From positions 3,614,019 to 3,678,018 of the forward strand of contig CM049306.1 in the NCBI GenBank assembly GCA_026874595.1: DNA of 64,000 nt, in the 5' to 3' direction. Positions 36,801-48,600 of this stretch are shown here, piece by piece. Under the pieces are notes generated by a model. It was not told the origin of the DNA, did not search any database, and worked only from the letters and a program-made list of their open reading frames with translations. A program made the position numbers and the translations under genes. Source of the DNA: Sipunculus nudus. Lineage: Eukaryota; Annelida; Sipuncula; Golfingiida; Sipunculidae. The first letter of the stretch is position 1, and every line of letters starts with the position of its first letter.

Positions 36801-39084
36801 AGATGACATATGTAATATGTTATAAATGATGACTTATATGTAATATGTTATATGTGATGACTTATATGTAATATGTTATATGTGTTATTGTAGCGCAGAT
36901 CGTAAACTTGGATCATATGTACTCCACATATATTTCGTACGTGAATTCAAATACAAAGTTCTCAAAAATCCGTACATAATGTCTCACCAACCAGAAAACA
37001 TGAAATAATCTAAAACTTCAAAAAGGTTAAAATAGGACCTGAAACAACAATTAAAACCTGAATCAACAATTAAAACCTGAATCAACAATTAAAGCCTGAA
37101 TCAACAATTAAGACCTGAATCAACAATTAAGACCTGAATCAACCATTAAGACCTGAATCAACGACTAAGACCTGAAACAAGATGAGCAAAACTAAAATGA
37201 TACCTGGATCATGATGGACATTATACAAGCAATGAACGCCCAGGCTACTAAATATAGACTAAAAATACGAAATAGCTCTTGGTATTCCTGCCACATTGCA
37301 CTGTATGTCACCTTGGACCTGTCCCAATCAGCTGGATCTTTTGGCCGATCAACTGTTAAAGCCAACAAAGTCAGGATACATAAACATTTCCGTTAAACAA
37401 AAGTATGGGGATGGGTTGCTGAGATACTGTGTGGACGTGTCTGCAGTTTATGTGAATAGGGAAGAAGAGCAAACAGCAGAAAACAACAAAAGAATTCTCT
37501 CAATAACAACTACAGAGTTCTTTTTTGTACTTGCAGTAAAGGCCATTAGCACTTGGTTGTCTGTAATACTGGGAACATGAACTGACAAACCACGTGTAGT
37601 GCAGACGGGTGATGTATTGCCGTGTACGAGTCACTGTCAATGATTCATATCAGTGTGTTGAATAACTAGAATTTATCATTGTTACAGAAGTGGAAGAGAA
37701 TACACTCCATCTTGTATATTTATTGCAGAACTGCTTTCTTCTCTTGACTTTAAGTATGTATCAGTAACAGTAACTTCATCTTTAACAAATGACTTATCAG
37801 TATATGATGTGGTAAATGGTCAAACTTCTTTCATGGAATGACGTCCCGAAAAGGGAATTTTTCTTTCGGGTGTGCGAGACATGCTACAAAGAGTTGGATC
37901 ACAGTTTTTTTTTAAAAAAAAAAATAATAAGAAAATAATGTTGACTATATCATACAGTACGCCCAATAAAGATTTTCTCTAAACTAATTCTTTGAAATAA
38001 ATGTATATCTGGAAAACATGCATACTTACTCTTTCCCCGCGGCGTCTACATTATTTCTACCGTTAAGGACATTTAGGGCTTGTACCTGCTGCAGGTTCGT
38101 TTTGAGGGGCAGTCCTTTCCCTGAAAGGTTGATGTAGTAGCGCCATGTTTTGTTACTGTACAGACTCGACATACAAATGAGCTCGGCCTGTACCAGGCTG
38201 ATCTCCCCGTAATAGACCTGTACAGGGCTAGCCATGATCACCACGTTCGGCAGACAACGCCCGATCGCCTTGACAGCTTGGTGGTACTTAGTTGGTGACT
38301 TTGCGTCCACGTGAATACAGTAATAATTTGACGGTCTGTACACTAACCTGAGCAGTCTCTCGAATCTCTCAATGTCTTCATGAATTAAAATACTAAAAGC
38401 GATCGGGAAGTTGATTTCTTCCTCTGTAACAGAAAACGTATACCCACGTGTGTTTAAATACTCCGTACAATTAGAAGTCTCCTGTAGGAACCAGCCTTCA
38501 GTCAAAGGTTCCATGTGAAGGAACATGATATTCATGATGTCACGGGTTCGTTCTAGTTCTTCTTGATTCCCGACGAACAAGGCCGGGCAGTTTACTTGTT
38601 CTTGAATCTCTGCAAATGACACATCCGTCTCATTTGTATTATCCAGATCATTTGGCGCAGTAACATTATTTTCGTCTACTTGATTTTCCGCCACAGCTGT
38701 TTCCGGATTTTCCTTGTCCACCTCCATATAATCATCATCAGCTCCATTATCATCGTCGTCTTCATAATCCATCGTCTGTCCATCAGGTTCCTCGGAATCC
38801 TCGTCTGTGGTAGATGAGGGTTCCGCACCTTCCGGCTCCATCACTAGGGAAGCAAGGTCATTTCCAGACTCAGAATAAGGAAGGAGCTGAAAGAGGACGC
38901 ACACCAGTACAATGACGAGGACAGAAAGTATGACAACGATACCGCATCGCTTCTGGCTGCTGCTGAACCCGTCCATGTCACTCGCGGTCTTCATGCCTAA
39001 CCTAAGCTGGTCCCCTGGTAGGTACAGCGGGAGCTTCAGTGAGAGCTGACTGTTCTTTCTTGAGATGCCTCTGACTTTCGTCAT
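33372..39084 (-). CDS. core-2-type beta-1,6-N-acetylglucosaminyltransferase (GCNT-like, GT14), three coding exons
   Basis: Join on the - strand 39084-38030, 36598-36336 and 33730-33372: 558 codons. Members of this family add beta-1,6-GlcNAc branches to O-glycans or I-antigen chains in the Golgi. A single membrane segment at about 47-68 predicts type II topology. Residues 80-160 are a very acidic, disordered-looking stem. The catalytic region from about 225 shows FPIAFSILIHEDIERFERLL, YYCIHVDAKS, TWRYYINLSGKGLPLKTN, VAVTREFVGFVL and the C-terminal VCVFGLRDLP and YQCMEEYLRH, in family order. E420 (PAEHYF) aligns with the catalytic Glu of C2GnT (PDEFLW). Vertebrate members are about 430 aa; the excess is mostly stem. 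The Cys of the vertebrate INLCG motif is Ser here (S321). The start has a good Kozak context (CACCATGA); Met31 is an alternative. The paralogue is uncertain. Confidence 0.9.
33808..33874. repeat. (AAT)n-(ATT)n inverted microsatellite
   Basis: (AAT) repeats switch at 33849 to (ATT) repeats, forming a self-complementary tract like the one in Wnt16 intron 2. Confidence 0.9.
35940..36305. mobile_element. probable interspersed repeat fragment
   Basis: The tail ACGGACGGACGGCCGGACGA followed by CGGACAAAGCACCGCGACTATAGCTC resembles the 3' part of dispersed repeats I associate with bivalve genomes. No terminal repeats or coding sequence are visible, so the class is unknown. Confidence 0.25.
36336..36598 (-). 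CDS. GCNT-like exon 2 (catalytic core)
   Basis: 263 bp encoding residues 352-439 plus one base of codon 440. The acceptor TATATTTCACAG and donor GTAACT both fit. It carries STHVAVTREFVGFVL, equivalent to the GSAYFVVTREYVGYVL segment of GCNT enzymes, and the putative catalytic Glu420. Confidence 0.93.
36599..38029 (-). other. GCNT-like intron 1
   Basis: Phase 2 intron. It contains an 8-copy 19-bp tandem repeat (separate entry) and otherwise AT-rich sequence. Confidence 0.75.
37040..37185. repeat. 19-bp tandem repeat, about 8 copies
   Basis: Unit AACCTGAATCAACAATTAA, with small changes, inside intron 1 of the GCNT-like gene. Confidence 0.9.
38030..39084 (-). CDS. GCNT-like exon 1 (tail, membrane anchor, stem, start of catalytic domain)
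   Basis: 1055 bp encoding residues 1-351 plus two bases of codon 352. It ends at a strong donor GTAAGTATG on the - strand. N-glycosylation sequons lie in the stem (NVT, NET) and at NCT near residue 205. Any upstream untranslated exon is not identified; CTGGCAG just before the start could be an acceptor. Confidence 0.92.
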
Positions 39085-39435
39085 GGTGCAGGCCCTGCCA
39101 GGGCTGGATGTGTTTTATTGTGCACCTGCTATGTTCAACGGTCCATGACCGAAACAACACAAGCGTGCAAAGACAATAAACCACGTGACGATCAATAATG
39201 GTGCTATGATACGAATGTGTGTGAGGAAATACAAGTGTGTGGAACCGATAGACGTAGTTTCCGGGAACATTATCGGTTTGGTATAAATTCTGATGAGATT
39301 TACAAGTTAATGGAATAAAAAAGAACACTGTTTTACATTAACCAAGATTAGTAAAATGGTAAGGTATATTTAAACTCCTAATTTTTTGTATCTGGGCCAG
39401 TCAGGGTCATTGTTATATACGTCACGCAGGTATGG
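39085..39435 (-). promoter_or_regulatory. presumed GCNT-like 5' UTR/promoter region
   Basis: Only about 350 bp separate the start codon from the large satellite at 39436. No TATA or CCAAT arrangement stands out. The promoter must lie here, inside the satellite, or beyond it via an untranslated exon. Confidence 0.3.
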
Positions 39436-42400
39436 TAGACTGTATGATAACCATGCCTGGCCTCTTAGTGCCCAGGTCACAGACAGTGTGATAACCATGA
39501 CTGATCTCTCAGTACCCATGACACAGACAGTGTTAAAACCGTGGTTTCTTAGTGTCCATGTCACAGACATTGTGATAACCATGGCTGATCTCTCAGTGCC
39601 CCTGTCACAGACAGTGTTAAAACCGTGGTTTCTTAGTGTCCATGTCACAGACAATGTGATAACCATGGCTGATCTCTCAGTGCCCATGTCACAGACAGTG
39701 TTAAAACCGGGGTTTCTAAGTGTCCATGTCACAGACATTGTGATAACCATGGCTGATCTCTCAGTGCCCATGTCACAGACAGTGTTAAAACCGTGGTTTC
39801 TTAGTGTCCATGTCACAGACAATGTGATAACCATGGCTGGTCTCTTAGTGCCCATGTCACAGACAGTGTGACAACCAGGGCTGATCTCTCAGCGTCCATG
39901 TCACAGACCTTTTGATAACCATGGCTAATCTCTCAGTGTCCATGTCACAGACATTGTGATTACCATGGCTGATCTCTCAGTGCCCATGTCACAGACAGTG
40001 TTAAAACCGTGGTTTCTTAGTGTCCATGTCACAGACATTGTGATAACCATGGCTGATCTCTCAGTGCCTATGTCACAGACAGTGTTAAAACCGTGGTTTT
40101 AGTGTCTATGTCACAGACAATGAGATAACCATGGCTGGTCTCTTAGTACCCATGTCACAGACCGTGTAATTACCATGGCTGGTCTTTTAGTGAAAATGTC
40201 ACAGACAATGTGATAACCATTGCTGGTCTCTTAGTGCCTTTGTCACAGACAGTCTAATAACCATGGCTGGTCTCTTAGTGCTCGTGTAACAGACAGTGTT
40301 AAAACCGTGGTTTCTTAGTGTCCATGTCACAGACAATGTGATAACCATGGCTGGTCTCTTAGTGCCCATGTCTCGGACAGTGTAATAACCGTAGCTGGTC
40401 TTTAAGGGTCCACGTCACAGCCATTGTGATAACCATGGCTGGTCTCTTAGTGTCCATGTCACAGCAAGGGTGATAACCATGGCTGTTCTCTTAGTACCCA
40501 TACCACAGACAGTCTGATTACCATGGCTGTTCTCTTAGTACCCATATCACAGAAAGTCTGATAACCATAGCTGTTCTCTTAGTGCCCGTGTCACAGACAG
40601 GGTGATAAACTGGTCTCTGAGTGTCCATATCACAGACAGTCTATAACATCGGCTGGTCTCTGAGTGACCATGTCACAGACAGAGTGATAAACTGGTCTCT
40701 GAGTGTCCATGTCACAGAATGTTTTATAACCATCGCTGATCTCTTAGTGCCCATATCACAGATAGTGTAAAAACCATGACTTGTCTCTTAGTGACCATGT
40801 CACAGACAGTCTGATAACCATGGCTTGTTAGTGCTTATGTCATGGACAGTGTGATAACCATGGCTGGTCTTTTAGTGTCGAAGTCACAACAAGGGTGTAA
40901 CCATGGCTGTTCTCTTAGTGCCGATGTCACAGACAGTGTGATAAACTGGTCTCTGAGTGTCCATGTAACAGACAGTCTAATAACAATGGCTGGTCTCTTA
41001 GTGCCCATATCACAGATAGTGTAAAAACCATGACTTGTCTCTTAGTGACCATGTCACAGACAGTCTGATAACCATGGCTTGTTAGTGCTTATGTCACAGA
41101 CAGTGTGATAACCATGGCTGGTCTTTTAGTGTCGAAGTCACAACAAGGGTGTAACCATGGCTGTTCTCTTAGTGCCGATGTCACAGACAGTGTGATAAAC
41201 TGGTCTCTGAGTGTCCATGTAACAGACAGTCTAATAACAATGGCTGGTCTCTTAGTGCCCATGTCACAGACAGTCTAATAACAATGTCTGGTCTCTTAGA
41301 GCCCGTGTCACAGACAGTCTAATAACAATGGCTGGTGACTTAGTGCCCATGTCACAGACAGTCTAATAACAATGGCTGGTCTCTTAGAGCCCATGTCACA
41401 GACAGTCTAATAACAATGGCTGGTCTCTTAGTGCCCATGTCACAGACAGTATAATAATAATGGCTGGTCTCTAAGAGCCCGTGTCACAGACAGTCTAATA
41501 ACAATGGCTGGTCTCTGAGTGACCATGTCACAGACAGAGTGATAAACTGGTCTCTGAGTGTCCATGTCACAGAATGTGTTATAACCATCGCTGATCTCTT
41601 ACTGCCCATATCACAGATAGTGTAAAAAGAAACCATACCTTGTCTCTTAGTACCCATATCACAGAAAGTCTGATAACCATGGCTGTTCTCTTAGAACCGA
41701 TGTCACAGACAGTGTGATAAACTGGTCTCTGAGTGTCCATGTCACAGACAGTCTAATAACAATGGCTGGTCTCTTAGAGCCCGTGTCACAGACAGTCTAA
41801 TAACAATGGCTGGTCTCTTAGTGCCCATGTCACAGACAGTCTAATAACAATGGCTGTTCTCTTAGTGCCCATGTCACAGACAGTCTTATAACAATGGCTG
41901 GTCTCTTAGAGCCCGTGTCACAGACAGTCTAATAACAATGGCTGGTCTCTGAGTGACCATGTTACAGACAGAGTGATAAACTGGTCTCTGAGTGTCCATG
42001 TCACAGAATGTGTTATAACCATCGCTGATCTCTTAGTGCCAATATCACAGATAGTGTAAAAACCATGACTTGTCTCTTAGTACCCATATCACAGAAAGTC
42101 TGATACCCATGGCTGTTCTCTTAGTGCCGATGTCACAGACAGTGTGATAAAATGGTATCTGAGTGTCCATGTCACAGACAGTCTAATAACGATGACTGGT
42201 CTCTTAGAGCCCGTGTCACAGACAGTCTAATAACAATGGCTGGTCTCTTAGTGCCCATGTCACAGACAGTCTAATAACAATGGCTGGTCTCTTAGTGCCC
42301 ATGTCACAGACAGTCTAATAACAATGGCTGGTCACTTAGAGCCCGTGTCACAGACAGTCTAATAACAATGGCTGGTCTCTTAGTGCCCATGTCACAGACA

Positions 42401-43025
42401 GTCTAATAACAATGGCTGGTCTCTTAGAGCCCGTGTCCCTGACAGTCTTATATCAATAGCTGGTCTCTTAGTGCCCATGTCACAGACAGTCTAATAACAA
42501 TGGCTGGTCTCTTAGAGCCCGTGTCACAGAGAGTCTAATAACAATGGCTGGTCTCCTAGTGCCTATGTCACAGACAGTCTAATAACAATGGCTGGTCACT
42601 TAGAGCCCGTGTCACAGACAGTTTAATAACAATGGCTGGTCTCTGAGTGACCATGTCACAGACAGAGTGATAAACTGGTCTCTTAGAGCCCGTGTTACAG
42701 ACAGTCTAATAACAATGGCTTGTCTCTTAGTGCCTATGTCACAGACAGTCTAATAACAATGGCTGGTCACTTAGAGCCCTTGTCACAGACAGTCTAATAA
42801 CAATGGCTGGTCTCTGAGTGACCATGTCACAGACAGAGTGATAAACTGGTCTCTGATTGTCCATGTCACATAATGTGTTATAACCATCGCTGATCTCTTA
42901 GTGCCCGTATCACAGATAGTGTAAAAACCATGACTTGTCTCTTAGTGATCATGTCACAGACAGTCTGATAACCATGGCTTGTTAGTGCTTATGTCACAGA
43001 CAGTGTGATAACCGTGGTTGGTCTA
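39436..43025. repeat. 44-bp satellite, about 80 units, with higher-order structure
   Basis: Consensus unit TCACAGACAGTCTAATAACA followed by ATGGCTGGTCTCTTAGTGCCCATG. The left part (39480-40130) is an 84-bp dimer (44 + 40 bp; the 40-bp half reads TTAAAACCGTGGTTTCTTAG), which makes 28-residue periodic open frames on both strands. Further right, a marker variant (CACAGAATGT..TTATAACCATCGCTGAT) recurs with GTCAC at 40711, 41566, 42000 and 42865, i.e. spacings of 855, 434 and 865: multiples of ~430 bp. Another marker (GTGTCGAAGTCACAACAAGG) recurs 254 bp apart (near 40876 and 41130). Confidence 0.95.
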
Positions 43026-43684
43026 CACCGTCTTCAGAAGGACATTTCTCACAAACTGCCAGGCATAAAGCTATTAAATTGTGCACAAATGTTTTGAAAC
43101 ATATGATATAAAATGCATATTGTATTTATAAAATATTTTTAAAGGCATTTACAAGCCATTTAAAACAAAGGATCCATTGTGTCAATTTGTCGAAGAATTT
43201 ATAATTGTAATGTAAGTATAGATAGAAGTAGAAGGAAAGATGAGAGATATGCATTAACATTAACTTGGAGATATTAAGATGGAGATATTTTAAGATGATG
43301 TTTCTGTTAATTGCTTACTTACTGTCAGCTGTGAGATATACCCCGTTCTTTCTGTAAATTTTAATATCTTTAGACAAACAACAAACAATAGATTTATTTA
43401 TGGCAGATGTAACAGAGGATACTCAGCTATTGTCATTTTTATGTATTTGTTATTACTATATTTTAAAACCATACTGAACCAAAATTGTTCTACATTTGAT
43501 ATTAAGACCTTAACAGATTGTCTCTTTGTGTTTGGCCAATCTTTGTTGAACATTTTTTTAAATTTCATATTACACATTTTAGCAAATGTCCAAACCTGCC
43601 GTGCTTTCTTCATGTGATACTCATCCTTCCTGAAAATCAAAACACGAAACATTTGTTGTCGACTGTGTATCATTAGGAATAATC
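43026..43684. other. unassigned AT-rich spacer
   Basis: Unique sequence between two arrays. The 91-codon - strand open frame at 43398-43673 is not recognisable. Confidence 0.45.
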
Positions 43685-44175
43685 CTGACCTTCTGTGGAT
43701 AGCAGGGGTAATCTGGCCTTCTGTTGATAGGAGGGGTATCCTGACCTTCTGTGGATAGGAGGGGTATCCTGGCCTTTTGCGGGTAGCAGGGGTATCCTGG
43801 CCTTCTGTTGATACTGGGGTACCCTGGCCTTTTGCAGGTAGCGGGGGTATTCCGGCCTTTTGTGGATAGTGGGGGTATTCTGGCCTCCGGTGGGTACTGG
43901 GTGTATCCTGGCCTCCAGTGGGTACTGGGGGTATCCCGGTCTTCTGTGGATACTTGGGGTACCCTGGCCTTTTGTGGGTAGCGGGGGTATCCTAACCTTC
44001 TGTGGATACTGGGGTTATCCTGGCCTCCGGTGGGTATTGTCGGTATCCTGGCCTCCGGTGGGAAATGGGGGTATCCTGGCCTTCTGTGGATACTTGGGGT
44101 ACCCTGGCCTTTTGTGGGTAGCGGGGGTATCCTAACCTTCTGTGGATACTGGGTTTTTCCTGGCCTCCGGTCAGG
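43685..44175. repeat. 28-bp minisatellite, about 17 copies
   Basis: Unit GGGGTATCCTGGCCTTCTGT followed by GGATAGCA, 28 bp apart (for example 43743, 43771, 43799). The - strand reading is an open Pro/Arg/Tyr-rich 28-residue period (43621-44196), judged an artefact. Confidence 0.93.
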
Positions 44176-45045
44176 GCCACCAGTTTTCAAACTCATTTTG
44201 TTGAAACTATTTGTTTATTAAATGTGAGGACGGCAAGTTATGGTGTTCCCAAAACAACTTTGATTTAATACCAAGAAATGAAGTGCACCCGTACAATATA
44301 CGTATGAAATACATATTAATCAACGCCAAAACAAGGACGAAATTTGCCGAAAATGATCTCAGGCACATAACTCCTAAACTCATATTTATATGATAATATC
44401 TATATTTCTTTTTCTTTTTTTTATAACATGTATTCTCCTTTTCTTGGTTTATGGTTCATTTTTACAAAACTAATAAATGTGAACATATCTATAGTTATAT
44501 TCACCAGATACGAATCACAATGCATTGTATTTTTATTGTTGTGTGCGTTAATATTAACTGATTTATATTCAAGTATGAACTGACTCTCCGCCTTGATACG
44601 GGTGGCCACTGCGCTAGCGGAAGTGATCGATTCTTCTCTAGTGGTCTCCTGACGGATAAAAACAGCAAGCATAGAAGGATATAGGAGCTTACACGCTGAC
44701 GTCACAGCCCCCACTGCCTGCTGAGAGCTGCAAAGCTGGTAGGCAAGACAGTGAGCTGCTGACCCAGGCGACCATGCTTGCTGTATAGTATTACACTATT
44801 GACTGGCCCTTACTGCTCTGCCTTTATCTTGGTTATTTGGTTGTATTATGGTTATTTCCAATTGTAAAGTACTTCTCTAACCATTAAACATGCCCACAAG
44901 CTATGTTGCCATTGGGTAGTCTGGTCCGAAGATGCTCTATCCTCTCTGCCCCTCTCCCTCAACAATGTTATCTAAACATAGTTAAGATTCTGCAACAATT
45001 ATTGGGTGCACTAACAGGCATAAGAAGGGGTCGGGAATAAGGTTT

Positions 45046-45117
<72 letters not shown>

Positions 45118-45158
45118 CTTTTACATGTAAATTTAAATAGAAATATATAATATGTAAA
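44176..45158. other. unassigned DNA with (TA)n
   Basis: No gene seen. A (TA)n tract lies at 45047-45115. Confidence 0.45.
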
Positions 45159-45385
45159 ATAGAAGGTAGTGTTACCCTCCGATGTAAAGTGCTCTATGGC
45201 CTACAGACTAGGCCAGAGTGGTATAACTCTGGAGAAAAACAACACTGTAAATACACTACAGTCTGTTTCACGGGATGCGACCCGGCTGATTCTATTAACA
45301 TTCACCTGATGATGTTATATCGCTCTGGCCTAGTCTGTAGCCTCTGTAGGCCATAGAGCACTACGTTAACGAGGTAAACTCTACC

Positions 45386-45391
<6 letters not shown>
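45159..45391. mobile_element. MITE-like foldback element
   Basis: Terminal inverted repeats of ~60 bp: left 45159-45219 (starting ATAGAAGGTAG and containing GTGCTCTATGGCCTACAGAC) and right 45332-45391 (its reverse complement, with a ~9-bp insertion and several changes). They enclose about 110 bp without coding capacity. (TA)n tracts lie close on both sides, directly at the right end, compatible with TA-targeted insertion. The superfamily cannot be assigned. Confidence 0.8.
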
Positions 45392-45447
<56 letters not shown>

Positions 45448-45629
45448 TGTATGTTAAAAAAGTATTATTTACAAATGCAAATATACAATATAAGTATGAT
45501 TAATATATCTACATAATTTTTATAATATTTTTATATTTAATATATAATTAATTTATAATCAATATATTTCATAATATATATATATATATTTAAATATATA
45601 TATAAACGTAATTACTATATAAACATAAT

Positions 45630-45682
<53 letters not shown>

Positions 45683-48600
45683 CATTGTTATTTATTTATT
45701 TTTTATTTCACAATTCTGCAGGGTAGCCTGCATCAGAAGAACACTTCTGTTGAGAGCAGGGCCCTCTATCAGAGAAAAAAATTATATATTTGTCCTTTCA
45801 GTCTTTTGAGTATGTTCTTTTGTAGCCTGGTTAATGAATGCGGTGGTCGGACGTTTCGGACACGGACGGTCCGGACTAGGACGTTTCGGACAAGCTTAAT
45901 TGCAAGAGAGGACATTTCGGACAGATCAATATTATTACCAGAAAATGATCTTTTGTTAGAATTTTTAGTGTTTCAGGCAGAGATACTGATTCTTCATTAG
46001 CAGGTCATTTGTATAAATACTTTTCCTTTGATGTCTTATCTATAGTGTCCACATAGTGTTGTATGTTGTATAACTGCAGAAACTACACAGGAATGTCAGG
46101 AAACAAAGCTGGCCCAGCCGTATAAACAGCACTTGATACTGCAGTGGACAGGGTAGGCTTTTGCCTACCAGCCAGTACGCATGCGTGGGGACGGGGGCAT
46201 TTTAACAATAACAGTGGACGCTCCGGAATATTCCGAGCAGCGAGATCAGGTCACACGGAGGTGAGATATGCCACAGCTCAGCTGGAGAGTACTCTTATTA
46301 CACTGGACAGAATGTCTTGTATCTGTGTCAGGAATGTGTCACTGCTGAGGTGGTGCCCTAAAGTCAGCTCTTATCAGTACTGTGCGGTGTATATACCCAG
46401 CACACATTTGCTTTGTTTCATAAGGTTACACACCACTGATAGAGCCTGTGAGATACACCGTTATATTTGCTCGATTTCCTGTGGAGAGCCAATGTCGTAA
46501 GTTGAAATCTTGATGTTTATTTGCCTTTTAATATAGAAAATATAACAGACATATCGATGGCATAATTCTTATGAGTAGCTTAAATAAGATGCACCAAAAT
46601 ATAAATTTGTTATGCATCAGTTCACGCCATTAGTCAAATCTGAAATATTAATGACCGAATTAGATAGATTCTATCGACAGCTATAGGTTAAGTTTTATTT
46701 TGTTGATTAAGACTGAACCGTCAGAGAGTATGCGTCAGGCGTATCAGACACGCCATACACGTCACGTCAAACTCGCCGTAATGCTGAGAGAAATGTTACA
46801 GCTACATTAGGAGAAGGAACAACGTTAAATCAACAGATGGACCATCAGGAATTCCTGAATCGTCAGTTGTACAAAAAATTCAGACATTTGTCAGGAGAAC
46901 AGACACTGTGGCAACAAACTCTGACTTAGCTGTGGCAACAAACATTGACTTACCCTGAGTGAGATATAAATGAAACTCAGGAAGTTCCAGCCACATAACG
47001 CATAGAAAACAGACGGGATGTTAAAACTAGTGTATATGGGGACTGACTTTACCATTCGGTGTATTGTATACGCATTGAAACGTTCAAGTAATGATAGTTA
47101 AACCAGATCATTTCCCACAAAACAACATCATTGTGAAAGAACAAAAAAAAAAAACCCAAAAAAACTGCCAAATATACTTAATGAAGACTGTAACTGTAGG
47201 TTTCATATACACTTTGACCACCGCATCCCATTAGACTACGACTATTTAAACAAAGCGATGTTGATTAAGATTTTAGGTGTGATAAATTAACATTTCACTA
47301 ATCCTGTCGCCATCAGTCGCACTCCTGATCTTGATCCATCACTTTCGCTTTCGGTACTAGAAGACACATATAACATATATAAAACGCCTTTGCGTTTGGC
47401 CTATTTAAAACAAATTAGATTATTTTTATAGAATTCAATAAAATTCATTACTTAAACATTGTGACGGGATCAAGAAAACTGCGCGCGCAGCTCGCGTATC
47501 TCGTTTTTTGACTGCAGTGAAACCAAAACAAACCTAAACAGTCCAAAATAAGCATTTGGACACGTTGATTGGCCATAGATTGAAAATTAATCAATTAATT
47601 GAAAAACTGCCAGGACAGGCCAAACCATTCAGAATACTATGAATCATTTACCGAGCCTGTGACCTTGGTCATGAAAACGATTAGGACTCCATGACCTATA
47701 AAGACTTCTAGAAATACTTCCATTATGCATACGTCAATACAGCCAGTTTAATGGAGATCTAGGGCCTTTACAATATCGGACCACACAAAGTCGAACCACT
47801 TCAGATCGGACCACTACGATCTCGGCCCACGGGACCGACGATATCGGATCAGTTGAATTTCTGCAACTATGATCTCGGACCAGAATCCGGGTCCTTTTCA
47901 ATTAAAGTTATGTCTGCCTATACCTTTATGACATATACGTGGATGTGTTCATAATCCAGTTTGGGGATACATGTACTTGTTAACACTCAAAGATACCCCC
48001 CCCCCCCCGCTTTCAAATTATAAATTTCTTTATGCCCGATTCTATCGAGTTTCCGGCAAAATTATTTAGGCCTGTTCAGTGCTATCACCAGATAGATTAG
48101 AGTATAGGGCAATGTGTAATTATATCCTTGAATTCTAGTCAGTGTTTTATGAATTGCTTATGTTCATATTTATTTTATTAATAACAGCTTAACTTTCATG
48201 TAAGTGTGAGAATGGTGAAGGACATACATCCATTTCCTCTCAGTATATTTATTTATTTCAATATATTTATACAGGGTAGCCTGTTCAGTAATACAGTCTG
48301 TTCTTCCACAGGGCCCTGTAACCTTAAAACATGATATAAATACCTGGTACAAAGATTATAAAATATACAGTATGCATATGTAACACAATATATGAATCAT
48401 CAAAGATACATGTACATAAATATTATATACACGACAAATAAGTCAGTCATGATATGCTACAATACATTAAACGCTACAATAGGTAAAATTCACTTTACAC
48501 GTGAACAACATAGTCGTATATAAAATTTCGTAACACATTCAAAGGGTAATATATGCAAACCTATCTTTTCGAGCATCATTAAAATACGGTGACGTGAAGA

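Noticed and set aside
39386-39871. 161-codon open frames on both strands with a 28-residue period
   Set aside because: Both strands are open over the same 84-bp dimer of the satellite, so this is not evidence of coding.
43621-44196. 191-codon Pro/Arg-rich - strand frame resembling a collagen-like or cuticle protein
   Set aside because: Translation of the 28-bp minisatellite; there is no Gly-X-Y pattern, signal peptide or splice support.
46144-46500. 118-codon + strand open frame with many Cys, considered as a secreted peptide
   Set aside because: No signal peptide, no regular cysteine spacing and no homology I can name.
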